Assembly: GCA_003133005.1 (NCBI GenBank)
Contig: PKZI01000058.1
Coordinates: forward strand, 196-11,828
From: Acidimicrobiaceae bacterium
GTDB taxonomy: Bacteria > Actinomycetota > Acidimicrobiia > Acidimicrobiales > RAAP-2
Length of the DNA stretch: 11,633 nucleotides
Direction: 5' to 3'
Every line of letters begins with the position of its first letter. The first letter of the stretch is position 1. The position numbers and the translations under genes are program-made. The notes beneath the pieces are model-generated. The model did not search any database and had not been told where the DNA came from. It saw only the letters and a program-made list of their open reading frames with translations. Positions 5,546 through 11,633 of this stretch are shown one piece after another.

Positions 5546-6979
5546 TTATTGCTTCTTGGTGGCGATTTCGGCCGCACGCTTGGCCTTGGCCAAACGAGCC
5601 AACCTCTTCGCACGCGCGAGCGCGGCGCGGTGCCTCGCGAGTGCGGCCTTGGAGGGGGCGATCGAGGACTTGATGGTGGGCGACGGCGCCACAGTGGCGG
5701 GGGTCGCACCGAGCGCGAGTGCGCTGTTGGGCGAGGCGGCAGGGGTGCCGAGTCCGGTCGGACCGTTGTAGCCGTTCTGGCTGAGCGCTGCGTTGCAGAG
5801 GTACGTACCGCAGCTGCCGTCAGAACCCGACGTGACGCTGACCAGTGCGGAACGGTTCGCGTACAGGTCGGTCACGGGGTACGAGTTGGCGGGGAAAGAA
5901 GAGTTCGCAACCGCGAAGAGTGCACCGACGATAGGTGTCGCGACACTCGTGCCACCCGCGATGAGCAGGCCGGCCTGGTTGTAGGAGTCGTAGATCCACA
6001 CACCGGTCGAGGGGTTCGCGACCGCGGCCACGTCAGCGACCGCACGGTTGGCACAACCGGTGTCGGTTTGCCACGTGGGCTTGGGCTCGTAGAGGCTGCA
6101 ACCCGAGGTCGTGCCGTTCCACGCGGTCTCGTTGCCGTTGCGTGTGCCGATGCCGGACGCTTGGTTCAGGGTCGTGCCACCAACCGCGATCACGTCGGGG
6201 GCCGCGGCGGGAAAGTCGACGCCGTAGCCAGTGTCACCGGCCGCAGCCAGGATGGCGACGCCGGGGTGGTTGTAGTACAGGTTCGCGTCGCTGACTTCGC
6301 TCGCGTACTCAGGCAATCCGTAGCTGTTCGAGACCACGAGGGCGCCCATGGACACCGCGGTGTTCACGCCGGTTCCAAGGTCGCCGATGCTCGAGCTCGC
6401 GGCGTCGACGACGAGGATCTGGCAGTTGGGGCAGATGGCGCTCACCATGTCGACGTCAATGGACTCTTCGAGGGCCCACGCGCTGCTCGCGGCCGGCAGT
6501 GTGGCGCCGCCAGTCTCGTTGACCTGTTGGATGACACAGCTTGAGTTGGCGGTTGACACCGTGCCCGAGGGGCACGCCGACAGACCGAAGTGTGCGCGGT
6601 AGTGCGCGAGGTCGTTGACCAGGCTGGGGTCGGAGTTTGCGTCGACGATGGCGACGATCTCGCCAACACCATTGTTGTGACCGGTCGCTAGCGACGCGAC
6701 GTTGTAGGCGGACTGCAGGTAGGCGGGCGAGTACGCGCCACCGTCACCGAGTTGGCCCGCCGAACTCGACACCGAGCTCGCTGGTCGCACGAAGGCCAAG
6801 CAGCGTGCGTGGCCCGGTGCCACGTTGGTGGAGCACACGGTTGAAGTTGCTGAAGTGTGTCGGGCGTTGATACCCGTTGCACTCGCACCCTGTAACGACG
6901 TAAGAAACATCGCGATCACGGCCGCCACGAGAACAAAGGCTTGCGAACTGTTCATCATCCTTCGGTGAAGAACCTTCAT
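5546..6979 (-). CDS. Secreted sedolisin-like serine peptidase (family S53)
   Basis: This 477-residue protein carries a Sec-type signal peptide (basic MKVLHRR, hydrophobic FVLVAAVIAMFL, probable cleavage after GASA near residue 34). The S53 catalytic residues are visible: Glu171 and Asp175 in LEESIDVDM, the oxyanion Asp249 in AAAGDTGYG, and nucleophile Ser345 in AGGTSVATP. NGPTGLGTP near 405-413 matches the C-terminal calcium-site region. S53 enzymes are serine-carboxyl endopeptidases, usually active at acid pH outside the cell. Only about 55 residues separate the signal peptide from the start of the catalytic region, so the large propeptide of classical sedolisins is absent. Ten cysteines occur as five sequence-adjacent pairs, suggesting disulfides. 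The last ~35 residues are Ala/Lys/Arg-rich (12 basic). The ATG has GAGGGG at 6987-6992 with a 7-nt spacer. A start at Met8 or Met9 is less likely. Confidence 0.9.
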   Translation of the reverse strand: MKVLHRRMMNSSQAFVLVAAVIAMFLTSLQGASATGINARHTSATSTVCSTNVAPGHARCLAFVRPASSVSSSAGQLGDGGAYSPAYLQSAYNVASLATGHNNGVGEIVAIVDANSDPSLVNDLAHYRAHFGLSACPSGTVSTANSSCVIQQVNETGGATLPAASSAWALEESIDVDMVSAICPNCQILVVDAASSSIGDLGTGVNTAVSMGALVVSNSYGLPEYASEVSDANLYYNHPGVAILAAAGDTGYGVDFPAAAPDVIAVGGTTLNQASGIGTRNGNETAWNGTTSGCSLYEPKPTWQTDTGCANRAVADVAAVANPSTGVWIYDSYNQAGLLIAGGTSVATPIVGALFAVANSSFPANSYPVTDLYANRSALVSVTSGSDGSCGTYLCNAALSQNGYNGPTGLGTPAASPNSALALGATPATVAPSPTIKSSIAPSKAALARHRAALARAKRLARLAKAKRAAEIATKKQ

Positions 6980-6986
6980 ACAACCA

Positions 6987-6992
6987 CCCCTC
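6987..6992 (-). promoter_or_regulatory. Ribosome binding site of the S53 peptidase gene
   Basis: On the minus strand GAGGGG stands 7 nt before the ATG at 6979, a near-ideal Shine-Dalgarno site. It fixes the start at Met1 instead of the in-frame Met8 or Met9. Confidence 0.7.
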
Positions 6993-7153
6993 AGCGAGTT
7001 TTCAAGTGCCTCCGGACCTTCCAGAAGCGACTATCTATGGTCACTTTTTCCAGACGAAAGTTCATGATGCGGGTTCTCTGATTTCGAGACACGCAATGAA
7101 CTAATTCGCGATGTGAAACTCGTACTACGTCGTGATGTGAGTTGAATTGGCAA

Positions 7154-7167
7154 AGTGCAAATGCACT
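7154..7167. repeat. Perfect palindrome AGTGCA-AA-TGCACT, operator candidate
   Basis: Six-base arms with a 2-nt centre form a perfect inverted repeat about 175 bp upstream of the protease start. The size fits a dimeric HTH regulator site, but no second copy was noticed in the window and the binding protein is unknown. Confidence 0.35.
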
Positions 7168-7189
7168 ACGCGCGCGTTGCGACGTTTAC

Positions 7190-7217
7190 AAAAACAAGCG
7201 TGAGGTGTTTTGTTTTT
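7190..7217. repeat. AT-only-armed inverted repeat AAAAACAA / TTGTTTTT
   Basis: Perfect 8-bp arms (7190-7197 and 7210-7217) flank a 12-nt loop. The arms are almost entirely A/T in a GC-rich genome. Read on the minus strand, a stem ending in a T-rich arm lies downstream of the TMEM175 stop and could serve in termination, but it lacks a GC-rich stem. Confidence 0.35.
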
Positions 7218-7220
7218 CAG

Positions 7221-7245
7221 ACACTCGCACATTTGTTGTGCGTGT
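7221..7245 (-). terminator. Imperfect hairpin after the TMEM175 gene
   Basis: ACACTCGCACA (7221-7231) and TGTGCGTGT (7237-7245) form nine base pairs with a 2-nt bulge and a 5-nt loop. It begins about 20 nt beyond the TMEM175 stop on the minus strand. The RNA after the stem is A-rich instead of U-rich, so an intrinsic terminator is uncertain; an mRNA 3'-end stabiliser is also possible. Confidence 0.3.
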
Positions 7246-7266
7246 GTTGATGTTGGCGCGACTAGA

Positions 7267-7830
7267 TCAGGCGACGAGTCGTCGATCCGGCACGAACCAA
7301 AGGATCGCGACGATCACGAAAGAGGCGTAGGCAATATAGGGAGAGAGGAACGCGAGTCCGATCGACGACGTGTAGAGCAACGTCGACGCGTTCTCTTTTC
7401 GCGTGAGGCTCAGGATTCTCGACGACGTCTGGTCCTTCGGGTTGGCCCGGCGGATTGCGCTACTGAGCAGGCGAAACGCGAGCCCCGAGCCGTTAGCGAC
7501 GATGGCGTAGCAGGCCGCGGGTAGTGACGCGCTGTGCTGGGCGCCGACCCAGGCCGTCACGAAGGGAATGAGCGACAGCCAAAAGAGAAGGTAAAGATTC
7601 GCCCACATCACTCCGGCACTTATGAGACGCGTCGCGTGCAACAAGTGATGGTGGTTCACCCAGTAGATGCCAATGAAGGCGAAGCTGAGCACGTACACCA
7701 GCAAAAGTGGGAGGCGGTGCGAGAGTGCGTGCACGTTCGAAGAGATTGGTGTCTTGAGTTCGAACGCCATGATCGTGATGATCACCGCTAAGACGCCGTC
7801 GCTGAACGACTCGAGTCGGCCCGTGCCCAT
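7267..7830 (-). CDS. Bacterial TMEM175-type (DUF1211) potassium channel
   Basis: The protein is an integral membrane protein of 187 residues with about six hydrophobic helices. It carries the family hallmark RLESFSDGV at residues 5-13: the conserved FSD motif on the first helix, which lines the pore. The second conserved block IYWVNHHHL is at 55-63. Bacterial TMEM175 proteins are K+-permeable channels built from one six-helix repeat of about 200 residues, which matches. ATG 7830 gives MGTGRLESFSDG, a typical beginning; a TTG at 7866 would add 12 polar residues (SDETNSSASAV) and is the alternative. Neither has a strong Shine-Dalgarno site. The gene is 130-166 bp downstream of the nucleotidyltransferase gene and may have its own promoter. 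A role in potassium or membrane-potential homeostasis is inferred from the family. Confidence 0.85.
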   Translation of the reverse strand: MGTGRLESFSDGVLAVIITIMAFELKTPISSNVHALSHRLPLLLVYVLSFAFIGIYWVNHHHLLHATRLISAGVMWANLYLLFWLSLIPFVTAWVGAQHSASLPAACYAIVANGSGLAFRLLSSAIRRANPKDQTSSRILSLTRKENASTLLYTSSIGLAFLSPYIAYASFVIVAILWFVPDRRLVA

Positions 7831-7980
7831 GACCGCACTCGCAGAACTATTTGTCTCGTCGCTCAACGTCGTCTCTATCTCGAACGGTTCGCTCGTGCGC
7901 GATCAGAAGTTCGATGCGTAGGCGCAATCATTGTGCACCACTGTAGAACGTCGACGAGCACATCATTAATCACTGCGTGA

Positions 7981-7998
7981 AAACGTTGAGCGACGTTT
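7981..7998 (-). terminator. Hairpin overlapping the nucleotidyltransferase stop
   Basis: On the minus strand AAACGT (7998-7993) pairs with ACGTTT (7986-7981) around a 6-nt loop, followed by TC. The TAA stop lies on the first arm. The stem is AT-rich and short, with only a partial U-run, so this is a weak terminator candidate for the three-gene operon. Confidence 0.3.
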
Positions 7999-8833
7999 AA
8001 CGAAAAACGTGCTCGGGACGTTCGCCCAGGCTCACCTGCAGACGCACGTCCGCTTGCACCAATGCGAGGTCGTGCGCGTGCGTGACCCCAACGCAACGTG
8101 ACTCAGTCTTCAGCACGTCAAAGCGCAAGGGCACATGGTGAAGAATCCTCCCCACCATTTCTGAGAGGAGCGATTCTGGCTTGTCTGCGAAGTCGTGCGT
8201 CGACAATTCTTGGTGCAAGAGTGACCACATCGCTGGTTGGAATCCCCAAAGGTTCATCGAGACTGTCGTCTCGGCGTCCAAGAACACCGGTGATTCGCCG
8301 TCGTCAGAGACGAAGCCGTCGGGCGTTGCGTGCACGAGACGTCGCTCCCAAATGTCGGTGAGGTGACCGTTGACCACGTGGCAGACCCCTCGCGACACTG
8401 GAAGATCGCCCACCAGCGCCCGGTCGAGTTGAAAGCCGATCAAACAGCACGTGTCTTTGGTCGCGAGGTGATTGGCCAATTGGACAAAGACCTGGGGGCC
8501 GTAGAGGTCGTCGGCGTTGGAAATGGCGAACGGGGCTGCAGGGTCGATGAATCGCTCGGCGGCGAGTACGGCAGGAACCGTGCCTCGAGGTTCTTCTTGG
8601 ACCGCGAAGGAGATCATCCGGTCGAGCGGCCAGTGGCGACGCACGTGCTCTTCGATCTGAGGACCGGTCTCGGGGTTGACGACGATGACCACGCGCTCGA
8701 AGCCCGCGGTGAAGGCGTCTGAGGCCAGTAAGTCGATAACCGCCTCGCCGTGCACGCCAATGGGCGCGAGTTGCTTGAGTCCTCCGTAACGACGGGCTCG
8801 CCCGGCGGCGAGGATGACGAGTGTGGGTTTCAT
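7997..8833 (-). CDS. Sugar-phosphate nucleotidyltransferase-like protein
   Basis: This is a 278-residue cytosolic protein of the GT-A-like NTP-transferase superfamily. The N-terminal nucleotide-binding signature is LAAGRARRYGGLKQL (residues 8-22), close to the LAAGxGSRYGGLKQ form of a widespread, poorly characterised branch. SNADDLYG at 105-112 supplies the acidic residues expected to bind Mg2+ and the sugar-phosphate, and EEPRGTVPAVL resembles the substrate-loop region. Such enzymes couple a sugar-1-phosphate (or similar) with an NTP to give an NDP-sugar and pyrophosphate; the actual substrate cannot be told. The usual Gly/Ser after the first AAG is replaced by Arg-Ala-Arg. ATG 8833 lies 2 nt after the FabH stop (TAGGTATG), so translation is coupled. 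GTG 8845 would overlap fabH and is less likely. Confidence 0.82.
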   Translation of the reverse strand: MKPTLVILAAGRARRYGGLKQLAPIGVHGEAVIDLLASDAFTAGFERVVIVVNPETGPQIEEHVRRHWPLDRMISFAVQEEPRGTVPAVLAAERFIDPAAPFAISNADDLYGPQVFVQLANHLATKDTCCLIGFQLDRALVGDLPVSRGVCHVVNGHLTDIWERRLVHATPDGFVSDDGESPVFLDAETTVSMNLWGFQPAMWSLLHQELSTHDFADKPESLLSEMVGRILHHVPLRFDVLKTESRCVGVTHAHDLALVQADVRLQVSLGERPEHVFR

Positions 8834-8835
8834 AC

Positions 8836-9756
8836 CTACGACCACCGAATGATCGCCGACGCCCAGGTCATACCGGCGCCGAAACCGGTGAGCAGCGCGA
8901 ACTCGCCGGGCTTGATTCGTCCGTTTTGTCGCGCGTCGTCAAAGGCCAAGGGAATCGAGGCACTCGAGGTGTTGCCGAATCGGTCGAGGACGACGACCGC
9001 GCGCTCCATCTCAATGCCCAGTCGTTGTGTCGCTGCCTGGATGATTCGAATATTCGCCTGGTGAGGGATCACGAGGCTCAGGTCGTCGGCGCTGATGCCG
9101 GCGCTCTCGAGGGCCTTTTCGGCCGAGTCGACGACGACGCGCACCGCGCGACGAAAGACTTCCTTGCCGTCCATCTCGAAGAATCCGCCATGCTCGCACG
9201 TGAGTAGGTCCGCGGCCGAACCATCAGCACCTAAGGAGAATGAGAGCAGGTCCGTGTCGTTCGGGTCGTACTCAAGCACTGTGGCGCCCGCGCCGTCGGC
9301 GAGGAGTACGGCCATGTTGCGGTCATTCCAATCGACCCATCGTGACAAATGCTCCGCACCGATCACGAGGATGCGCTTGTTGCCCGTCTCGAGGAGCCCG
9401 TAGGCGGTGCGAATCGCGTACATGAACCCGCTGCACGCCGCATTCACGTCCATGGCAGGACATGACAGCCCTAGCTCGTGGGCGATCATCGGTGCGGTCG
9501 CGGGCGCGATGCGGTCGGGCGTCGTGGTGGCGAGCACCAAGAAGTCGATGTCGGCGGGGTCCACGAAAGCATCATCCATGGCGCGCTTGCCCGCGAGAAC
9601 ACCCAATGATTTGGCCGAACCACCAATGCGACGTTCACGGATGCCGGTTCGCTCGGCAATCCAGTCGTCGGAAGTATCGAGGGTCTTGGAAAGTTCGTCG
9701 TTGGTGACGATTCGTTCGGGTACGGCAACGCCCCAACCCTTGAAACGAACTCCCAT
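8836..9756 (-). CDS. fabH: Beta-ketoacyl-ACP synthase III family protein (FabH)
   Basis: The 306-residue protein has typical KAS III length and the complete Cys-His-Asn triad: Cys108 in NAACSGF, His232 in IPHQANIRI and Asn262 in FGNTSSASIPLA. Other family marks are the N-terminal DDWIAERTGIRERRI, TTTPDRIAPATAP and the C-terminal LLTGFGAGMTWAS. KAS III condenses an acyl-CoA starter with malonyl-ACP to initiate fatty acid synthesis; variants in other contexts make ketones, olefins or polyketide starters. Here it lies between a hotdog thioesterase and a nucleotidyltransferase, without fabD/acpP/fabF in view, so a specialised role cannot be excluded. ATG 9756 has AAGGGG (9763-9768) 6 nt upstream. 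An upstream in-frame ATG at 9849 lies inside the thioesterase gene and was not used. Confidence 0.94.
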   Translation of the reverse strand: MGVRFKGWGVAVPERIVTNDELSKTLDTSDDWIAERTGIRERRIGGSAKSLGVLAGKRAMDDAFVDPADIDFLVLATTTPDRIAPATAPMIAHELGLSCPAMDVNAACSGFMYAIRTAYGLLETGNKRILVIGAEHLSRWVDWNDRNMAVLLADGAGATVLEYDPNDTDLLSFSLGADGSAADLLTCEHGGFFEMDGKEVFRRAVRVVVDSAEKALESAGISADDLSLVIPHQANIRIIQAATQRLGIEMERAVVVLDRFGNTSSASIPLAFDDARQNGRIKPGEFALLTGFGAGMTWASAIIRWS

Positions 9757-9762
9757 GTTTAG

Positions 9763-9768
9763 CCCCTT
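9763..9768 (-). promoter_or_regulatory. Ribosome binding site fixing the FabH start
   Basis: AAGGGG on the minus strand, 6 nt before the ATG at 9756, lies in the 35-bp gap after the thioesterase stop. It rules in favour of this start over the longer in-frame ATG. Confidence 0.7.
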
Positions 9769-9791
9769 CTGCGGCACGTGATGCAGAAAGT

Positions 9792-10211
9792 CTAGGCGGT
9801 CGGCTTCTGTGGCGCATTGAGGACTTGGAGCGAGCAACGCGCCACACAAATCTGTCGTCCCTGATCATCAGTGAGATCGATGTGCCAGACGTGCACCGTA
9901 CGGCCCTTGCGGATCGGCGTGGCGGTCGCGGTGAGCATGCCACTGGTCATCGAGCGAAGGTGCGAGCAGTTCAGCTCGGTGCCGACCACGATCTGATCGG
10001 GACCGACACTCACCGCTCCACCTGTGGACGCCGCACCTTCGGCGAGCAGTGCTGAAACGCCGCCGTGCAGTATCCCGTAGGGCTGGTGGACCTTCGGCCC
10101 CACTTCGACGCGCATGATGACCTTTTCGGGCGAGACGAGGACCGTCTCGATGCCGAGTTGTCGGTGGACGCCGCCCTCAAAGGACGAATAGTCAGTGCTG
10201 TTCTCGCTCAT
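9792..10211 (-). CDS. Hotdog-fold acyl-CoA thioesterase (PaaI / YdiI-EntH type)
   Basis: This 139-residue protein has the single hotdog domain usual for the family. The key segment QPYGILHGGVSALLAEGAAS contains Gln43, His49 and Glu58. Their spacing matches the catalytic Gln, His and Glu of the E. coli EntH/YdiI group, where Glu is the base or nucleophile. NCSHLRSM corresponds to the family NxNHLR-like segment. These enzymes hydrolyse aryl- or acyl-CoA thioesters; one branch acts on 1,4-dihydroxy-2-naphthoyl-CoA in menaquinone synthesis, and others on phenylacetyl-CoA. Substrate is not decidable here. It is the first gene of a minus-strand operon with FabH and the nucleotidyltransferase. No Shine-Dalgarno sequence precedes the ATG, but a TAAACT -10 element lies exactly 6 nt before it, which suggests a leaderless mRNA. 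Confidence 0.88.
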   Translation of the reverse strand: MSENSTDYSSFEGGVHRQLGIETVLVSPEKVIMRVEVGPKVHQPYGILHGGVSALLAEGAASTGGAVSVGPDQIVVGTELNCSHLRSMTSGMLTATATPIRKGRTVHVWHIDLTDDQGRQICVARCSLQVLNAPQKPTA

Positions 10212-10217
10212 CGGACC

Positions 10218-10223
10218 AGTTTA
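10218..10223 (-). promoter_or_regulatory. -10 element of a leaderless promoter for the thioesterase operon
   Basis: TAAACT on the minus strand fits TANNNT and ends 6 nt before the ATG at 10211. Transcription should therefore start at or next to the A of the ATG. The absent Shine-Dalgarno site agrees with this. No good -35 is seen. Confidence 0.5.
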
Positions 10224-10234
10224 AGTACCACAGG

Positions 10235-10240
10235 TAGCCT
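10235..10240 (+). promoter_or_regulatory. -10 element of a leaderless promoter for the threonine aldolase gene
   Basis: TAGCCT ends 6 nt before the ATG at 10247, with only a pyrimidine tract (CTCTCT) between. This is the spacing for a transcript beginning at the ATG. The same hexamer in a GGTAGCCT context recurs at 11350-11355. Confidence 0.5.
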
Positions 10241-10246
10241 CTCTCT

Positions 10247-11281
10247 ATGCATCGCGAGGTCGACCTGCGCAGTGACACGGTCACCCAACCCACGCCCGCG
10301 ATGCGTGACGCCATGGCGGCGGCGACAGTGGGCGACGTCGGTTACGACGAGGACCCCACCGTCAACGAGCTCGAATCGCGATTCGCTGCGATGGTCGGAA
10401 AAGAGAAGGCCGTCTTCGTACCTTCAGGCGTGATGGCGAATCAAATCGCGGTGCGCGTGCTGACCAAGCCCGGTGACCTTATCTTGGCCGGACGGCGTCA
10501 GCACGTCGTTAGTTTCGAGATGGGTGCGTCGGCGAGGAATTCGTCAGTGCAATTCTTGACGCTCGACGATACGCACGGCGTGCTCGAACTGCGCGACGTC
10601 CTAGACAGCATTGACGCAGAACTCGATCACCAACCTCACGTGGCTCTCGTCGCCATCGAGAACACGCATATGCCGTCGGGCGGAACGCCGTGGGAACTGG
10701 ACGACGTGCGCGCGCTGAAAGACGCGTTGGGCGAGGTGCCTCTTTATATGGACGGGGCTCGCTTGTTCAACGCCGTCGTCGCGACCGGGACGTCCGCACT
10801 CGAGTACGCCGAGTCCGCGGACGTACTTATGGCGTGCCTCTCGAAGGGACTTTGTGCACCGGTGGGTTCACTTCTTGCTGGATCGCGCCGCGCAATGACC
10901 GCGGCGACAGTCGAGCGCAAGCGTTTGGGCGGCACGATGCGCCAGGCGGGTTTTCTCGCCGCGGCGGGGCTCGTCGCACTTGACACGATGATCGATCGAT
11001 TGGCCGAGGATCACGAGAGGGCTCGCACTCTGGCGCACGTCTTCGCCGACGCTTTCCCCGAGTCGAACTACGACCCCTTGACGTGTCGCACCAATATCGT
11101 GACGTTCGATCATCCTGAGGCGCGAAAGCTCGTCGCCCATCTGGAGGAACTCGGCGTGCGCGGCGGAACCGTCGCACCGCGACGAGTCCGTTTCGTGACC
11201 CACTCGGGCGTGAACGACGACGACGTCGACTACGTCACCGACGTCGTGGGGAATCTGGACTTTTCGTTCTCGCACGCGTGA
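10247..11281 (+). CDS. ltaE: Low-specificity L-threonine aldolase (PLP, fold type I)
   Basis: This 344-residue PLP enzyme of the beta-eliminating lyase family cleaves L-threonine or L-allo-threonine to glycine and acetaldehyde in the cytosol. The N-terminal VDLRSDTVTQPTPAMRDAM and GDVGYDEDPTVNELE are nearly diagnostic. VPSGVMANQIAV is the PLP phosphate region, YMDGARLFNA contains Asp169 that contacts the pyridine nitrogen, and CLSKGLCAPVGS contains Lys200, the Schiff-base lysine. GGTMRQAGFLAAAG follows as in LtaE. His86 in RRQHVVSFEMGA sits where the ring-stacking histidine lies; the text around it differs from the usual HxxxxExGG wording. No upstream start or Shine-Dalgarno site exists, which agrees with a leaderless transcript. 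Some homologues act on other beta-hydroxy amino acids. Confidence 0.95.
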   Translation: MHREVDLRSDTVTQPTPAMRDAMAAATVGDVGYDEDPTVNELESRFAAMVGKEKAVFVPSGVMANQIAVRVLTKPGDLILAGRRQHVVSFEMGASARNSSVQFLTLDDTHGVLELRDVLDSIDAELDHQPHVALVAIENTHMPSGGTPWELDDVRALKDALGEVPLYMDGARLFNAVVATGTSALEYAESADVLMACLSKGLCAPVGSLLAGSRRAMTAATVERKRLGGTMRQAGFLAAAGLVALDTMIDRLAEDHERARTLAHVFADAFPESNYDPLTCRTNIVTFDHPEARKLVAHLEELGVRGGTVAPRRVRFVTHSGVNDDDVDYVTDVVGNLDFSFSHA

Positions 11282-11349
11282 AGCAGTGTTCGCTCGTTGT
11301 TTGCAAGGAAATCACCCGCCGCGTCTGGCTCGCGGTCCCCGACAGGCGG

Positions 11350-11355
11350 TAGCCT
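11350..11355 (+). promoter_or_regulatory. -10 element (TAGCCT) before the PRC-barrel gene
   Basis: TAGCCT repeats the hexamer seen ahead of the threonine aldolase gene. A start near 11362 would give a short leader of about 15 nt that still contains AAAGG (11366-11370), 6 nt before the ATG. The -35 region is not recognisable. A small CCGCG/CGCGG hairpin (11319-11335) lies upstream. Confidence 0.45.
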
Positions 11356-11376
11356 TGGGAGGCTCAAAGGCTTGTT

Positions 11377-11633
11377 ATGACTGATATTCTCCACCTTTCG
11401 ACATTCCTGCACCGTCCGATTTTCGACGCCGACGGTGACCGGATTGGACGCGTCCAGGACCTGGTCGCGCGCCTCGGCGACGATCCGCACCCTCCCATCG
11501 TGGGCGTCGTCATAAAAATCGAAGGACGTAATCTCTTCGTGCCCATCAGGAAAGTGGGCGGCCTCGATCAGGGTCGCATGACGTTTCAGGGAAAACGAGT
11601 AGACCTTCGTCGATTCGAGCGTCGCCCGGGAGA
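11377..11633 (+). CDS. PRC-barrel protein, N-terminus only, probably PRC-MgtE_N-CBS
   Basis: An open frame of 85 codons runs off the end of the window. It starts MTDILHLSTFLHRPIFDADGD and continues with DRIGRVQDLVARLGDD, PPIVGVVIKIEGRNLFVPI and VDLRRFERRPG. This is the beta-barrel PRC domain in the form found at the front of actinobacterial proteins that continue into an MgtE_N domain and a CBS pair, where RPFERRPGE-like text marks the end of the barrel. Such proteins are linked by homology to Mg2+ sensing or transport, with the membrane part sometimes present and sometimes absent. Which applies here cannot be seen. AAAGG 6 nt before the ATG supports the start. Confidence 0.75.
   Translation, partial: MTDILHLSTFLHRPIFDADGDRIGRVQDLVARLGDDPHPPIVGVVIKIEGRNLFVPIRKVGGLDQGRMTFQGKRVDLRRFERRPG

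Larger units (their letters stand above)
6980..7266. other. 287-bp non-coding region upstream of the protease gene
   Basis: This is the longest gene-free stretch and is clearly more AT-rich than its surroundings. It should contain the protease promoter (minus strand) and the end of the TMEM175 transcript. I find no convincing -35/-10 pair; a loose ATAGAT occurs near 7033-7038 on the minus strand. It holds three inverted repeats (7154-7167, 7190-7217, 7221-7245) and a direct repeat of GATGTGA at 7110-7116 and 7134-7140, exactly 24 bp apart. No plausible ORF was seen. Confidence 0.5.

Noticed and set aside
5549..6544. Plus-strand open frame (331 codons) opposite the protease gene
   Set aside because: The translation is Gly/Arg/Val/Asp repetitive and featureless; the minus strand encodes a complete S53 peptidase with a signal peptide and ribosome site.
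9757..9849. Longer FabH start at ATG 9849
   Set aside because: The extra 31 residues overlap the thioesterase coding region, are unlike any FabH N-terminus, and AAGGGG supports ATG 9756.
1..11633. CRISPR array, tRNA, rRNA, transposase or integrase, attachment sites
   Set aside because: No regularly spaced repeats, no cloverleaf or rRNA-like segment, and no mobile-element protein signatures were found on either strand.

Overview
The window is GC-rich and densely coded, with frequent GTG starts, 4-bp start/stop overlaps, NarL-type signalling and TANNNT -10 elements just ahead of starts. Together with the protein types (an actinobacterial-style DnaE2, a PRC-barrel/MgtE_N-like N-terminus, an S53 acid protease) this suggests a member of the Actinomycetota, plausibly Acidimicrobiia. 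That placement rests on protein appearance and was not searched. No tRNA, rRNA, CRISPR array or insertion sequence was seen.

Left part (1-2487, + strand): the C-terminal ~435 residues of the error-prone polymerase DnaE2, a 12-codon mini-ORF, a two-helix membrane protein and a Nit1/Nit2-type carbon-nitrogen hydrolase. They are linked by abutting or 4-bp overlapping stops and starts, so they probably form one transcript.

Central part (2488-5470, + strand): a three-gene signalling locus. It holds a soluble PAS-HisKA_3-HATPase sensor kinase, a response regulator whose output domain is a PAS fold instead of a DNA-binding domain, and a NarL/LuxR-type response regulator that appears to need a non-standard AUC start. 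A possible 31-codon ORF with a CPSCG motif overlaps the kinase start, and a weaker short ORF overlaps the REC-PAS start. This locus is the best candidate for something new: one kinase, two receivers, one of them apparently a PAS-bearing partner or sink.

Right part (5546-10211, - strand): a secreted sedolisin-like (S53) protease with ten cysteines and a Lys/Arg/Ala-rich tail; a 287-bp relatively AT-rich intergenic region with three inverted repeats; a bacterial TMEM175-type potassium channel; and a compact operon of hotdog thioesterase, FabH-type ketosynthase and sugar-nucleotidyltransferase-like protein.

End (10212-11633): a 35-bp divergent intergenic region with two face-to-face, apparently leaderless promoters separates the thioesterase operon from an L-threonine aldolase on the + strand. 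The window ends inside a gene whose first 85 residues look like the PRC-barrel domain that precedes MgtE_N and CBS domains in actinobacterial proteins.
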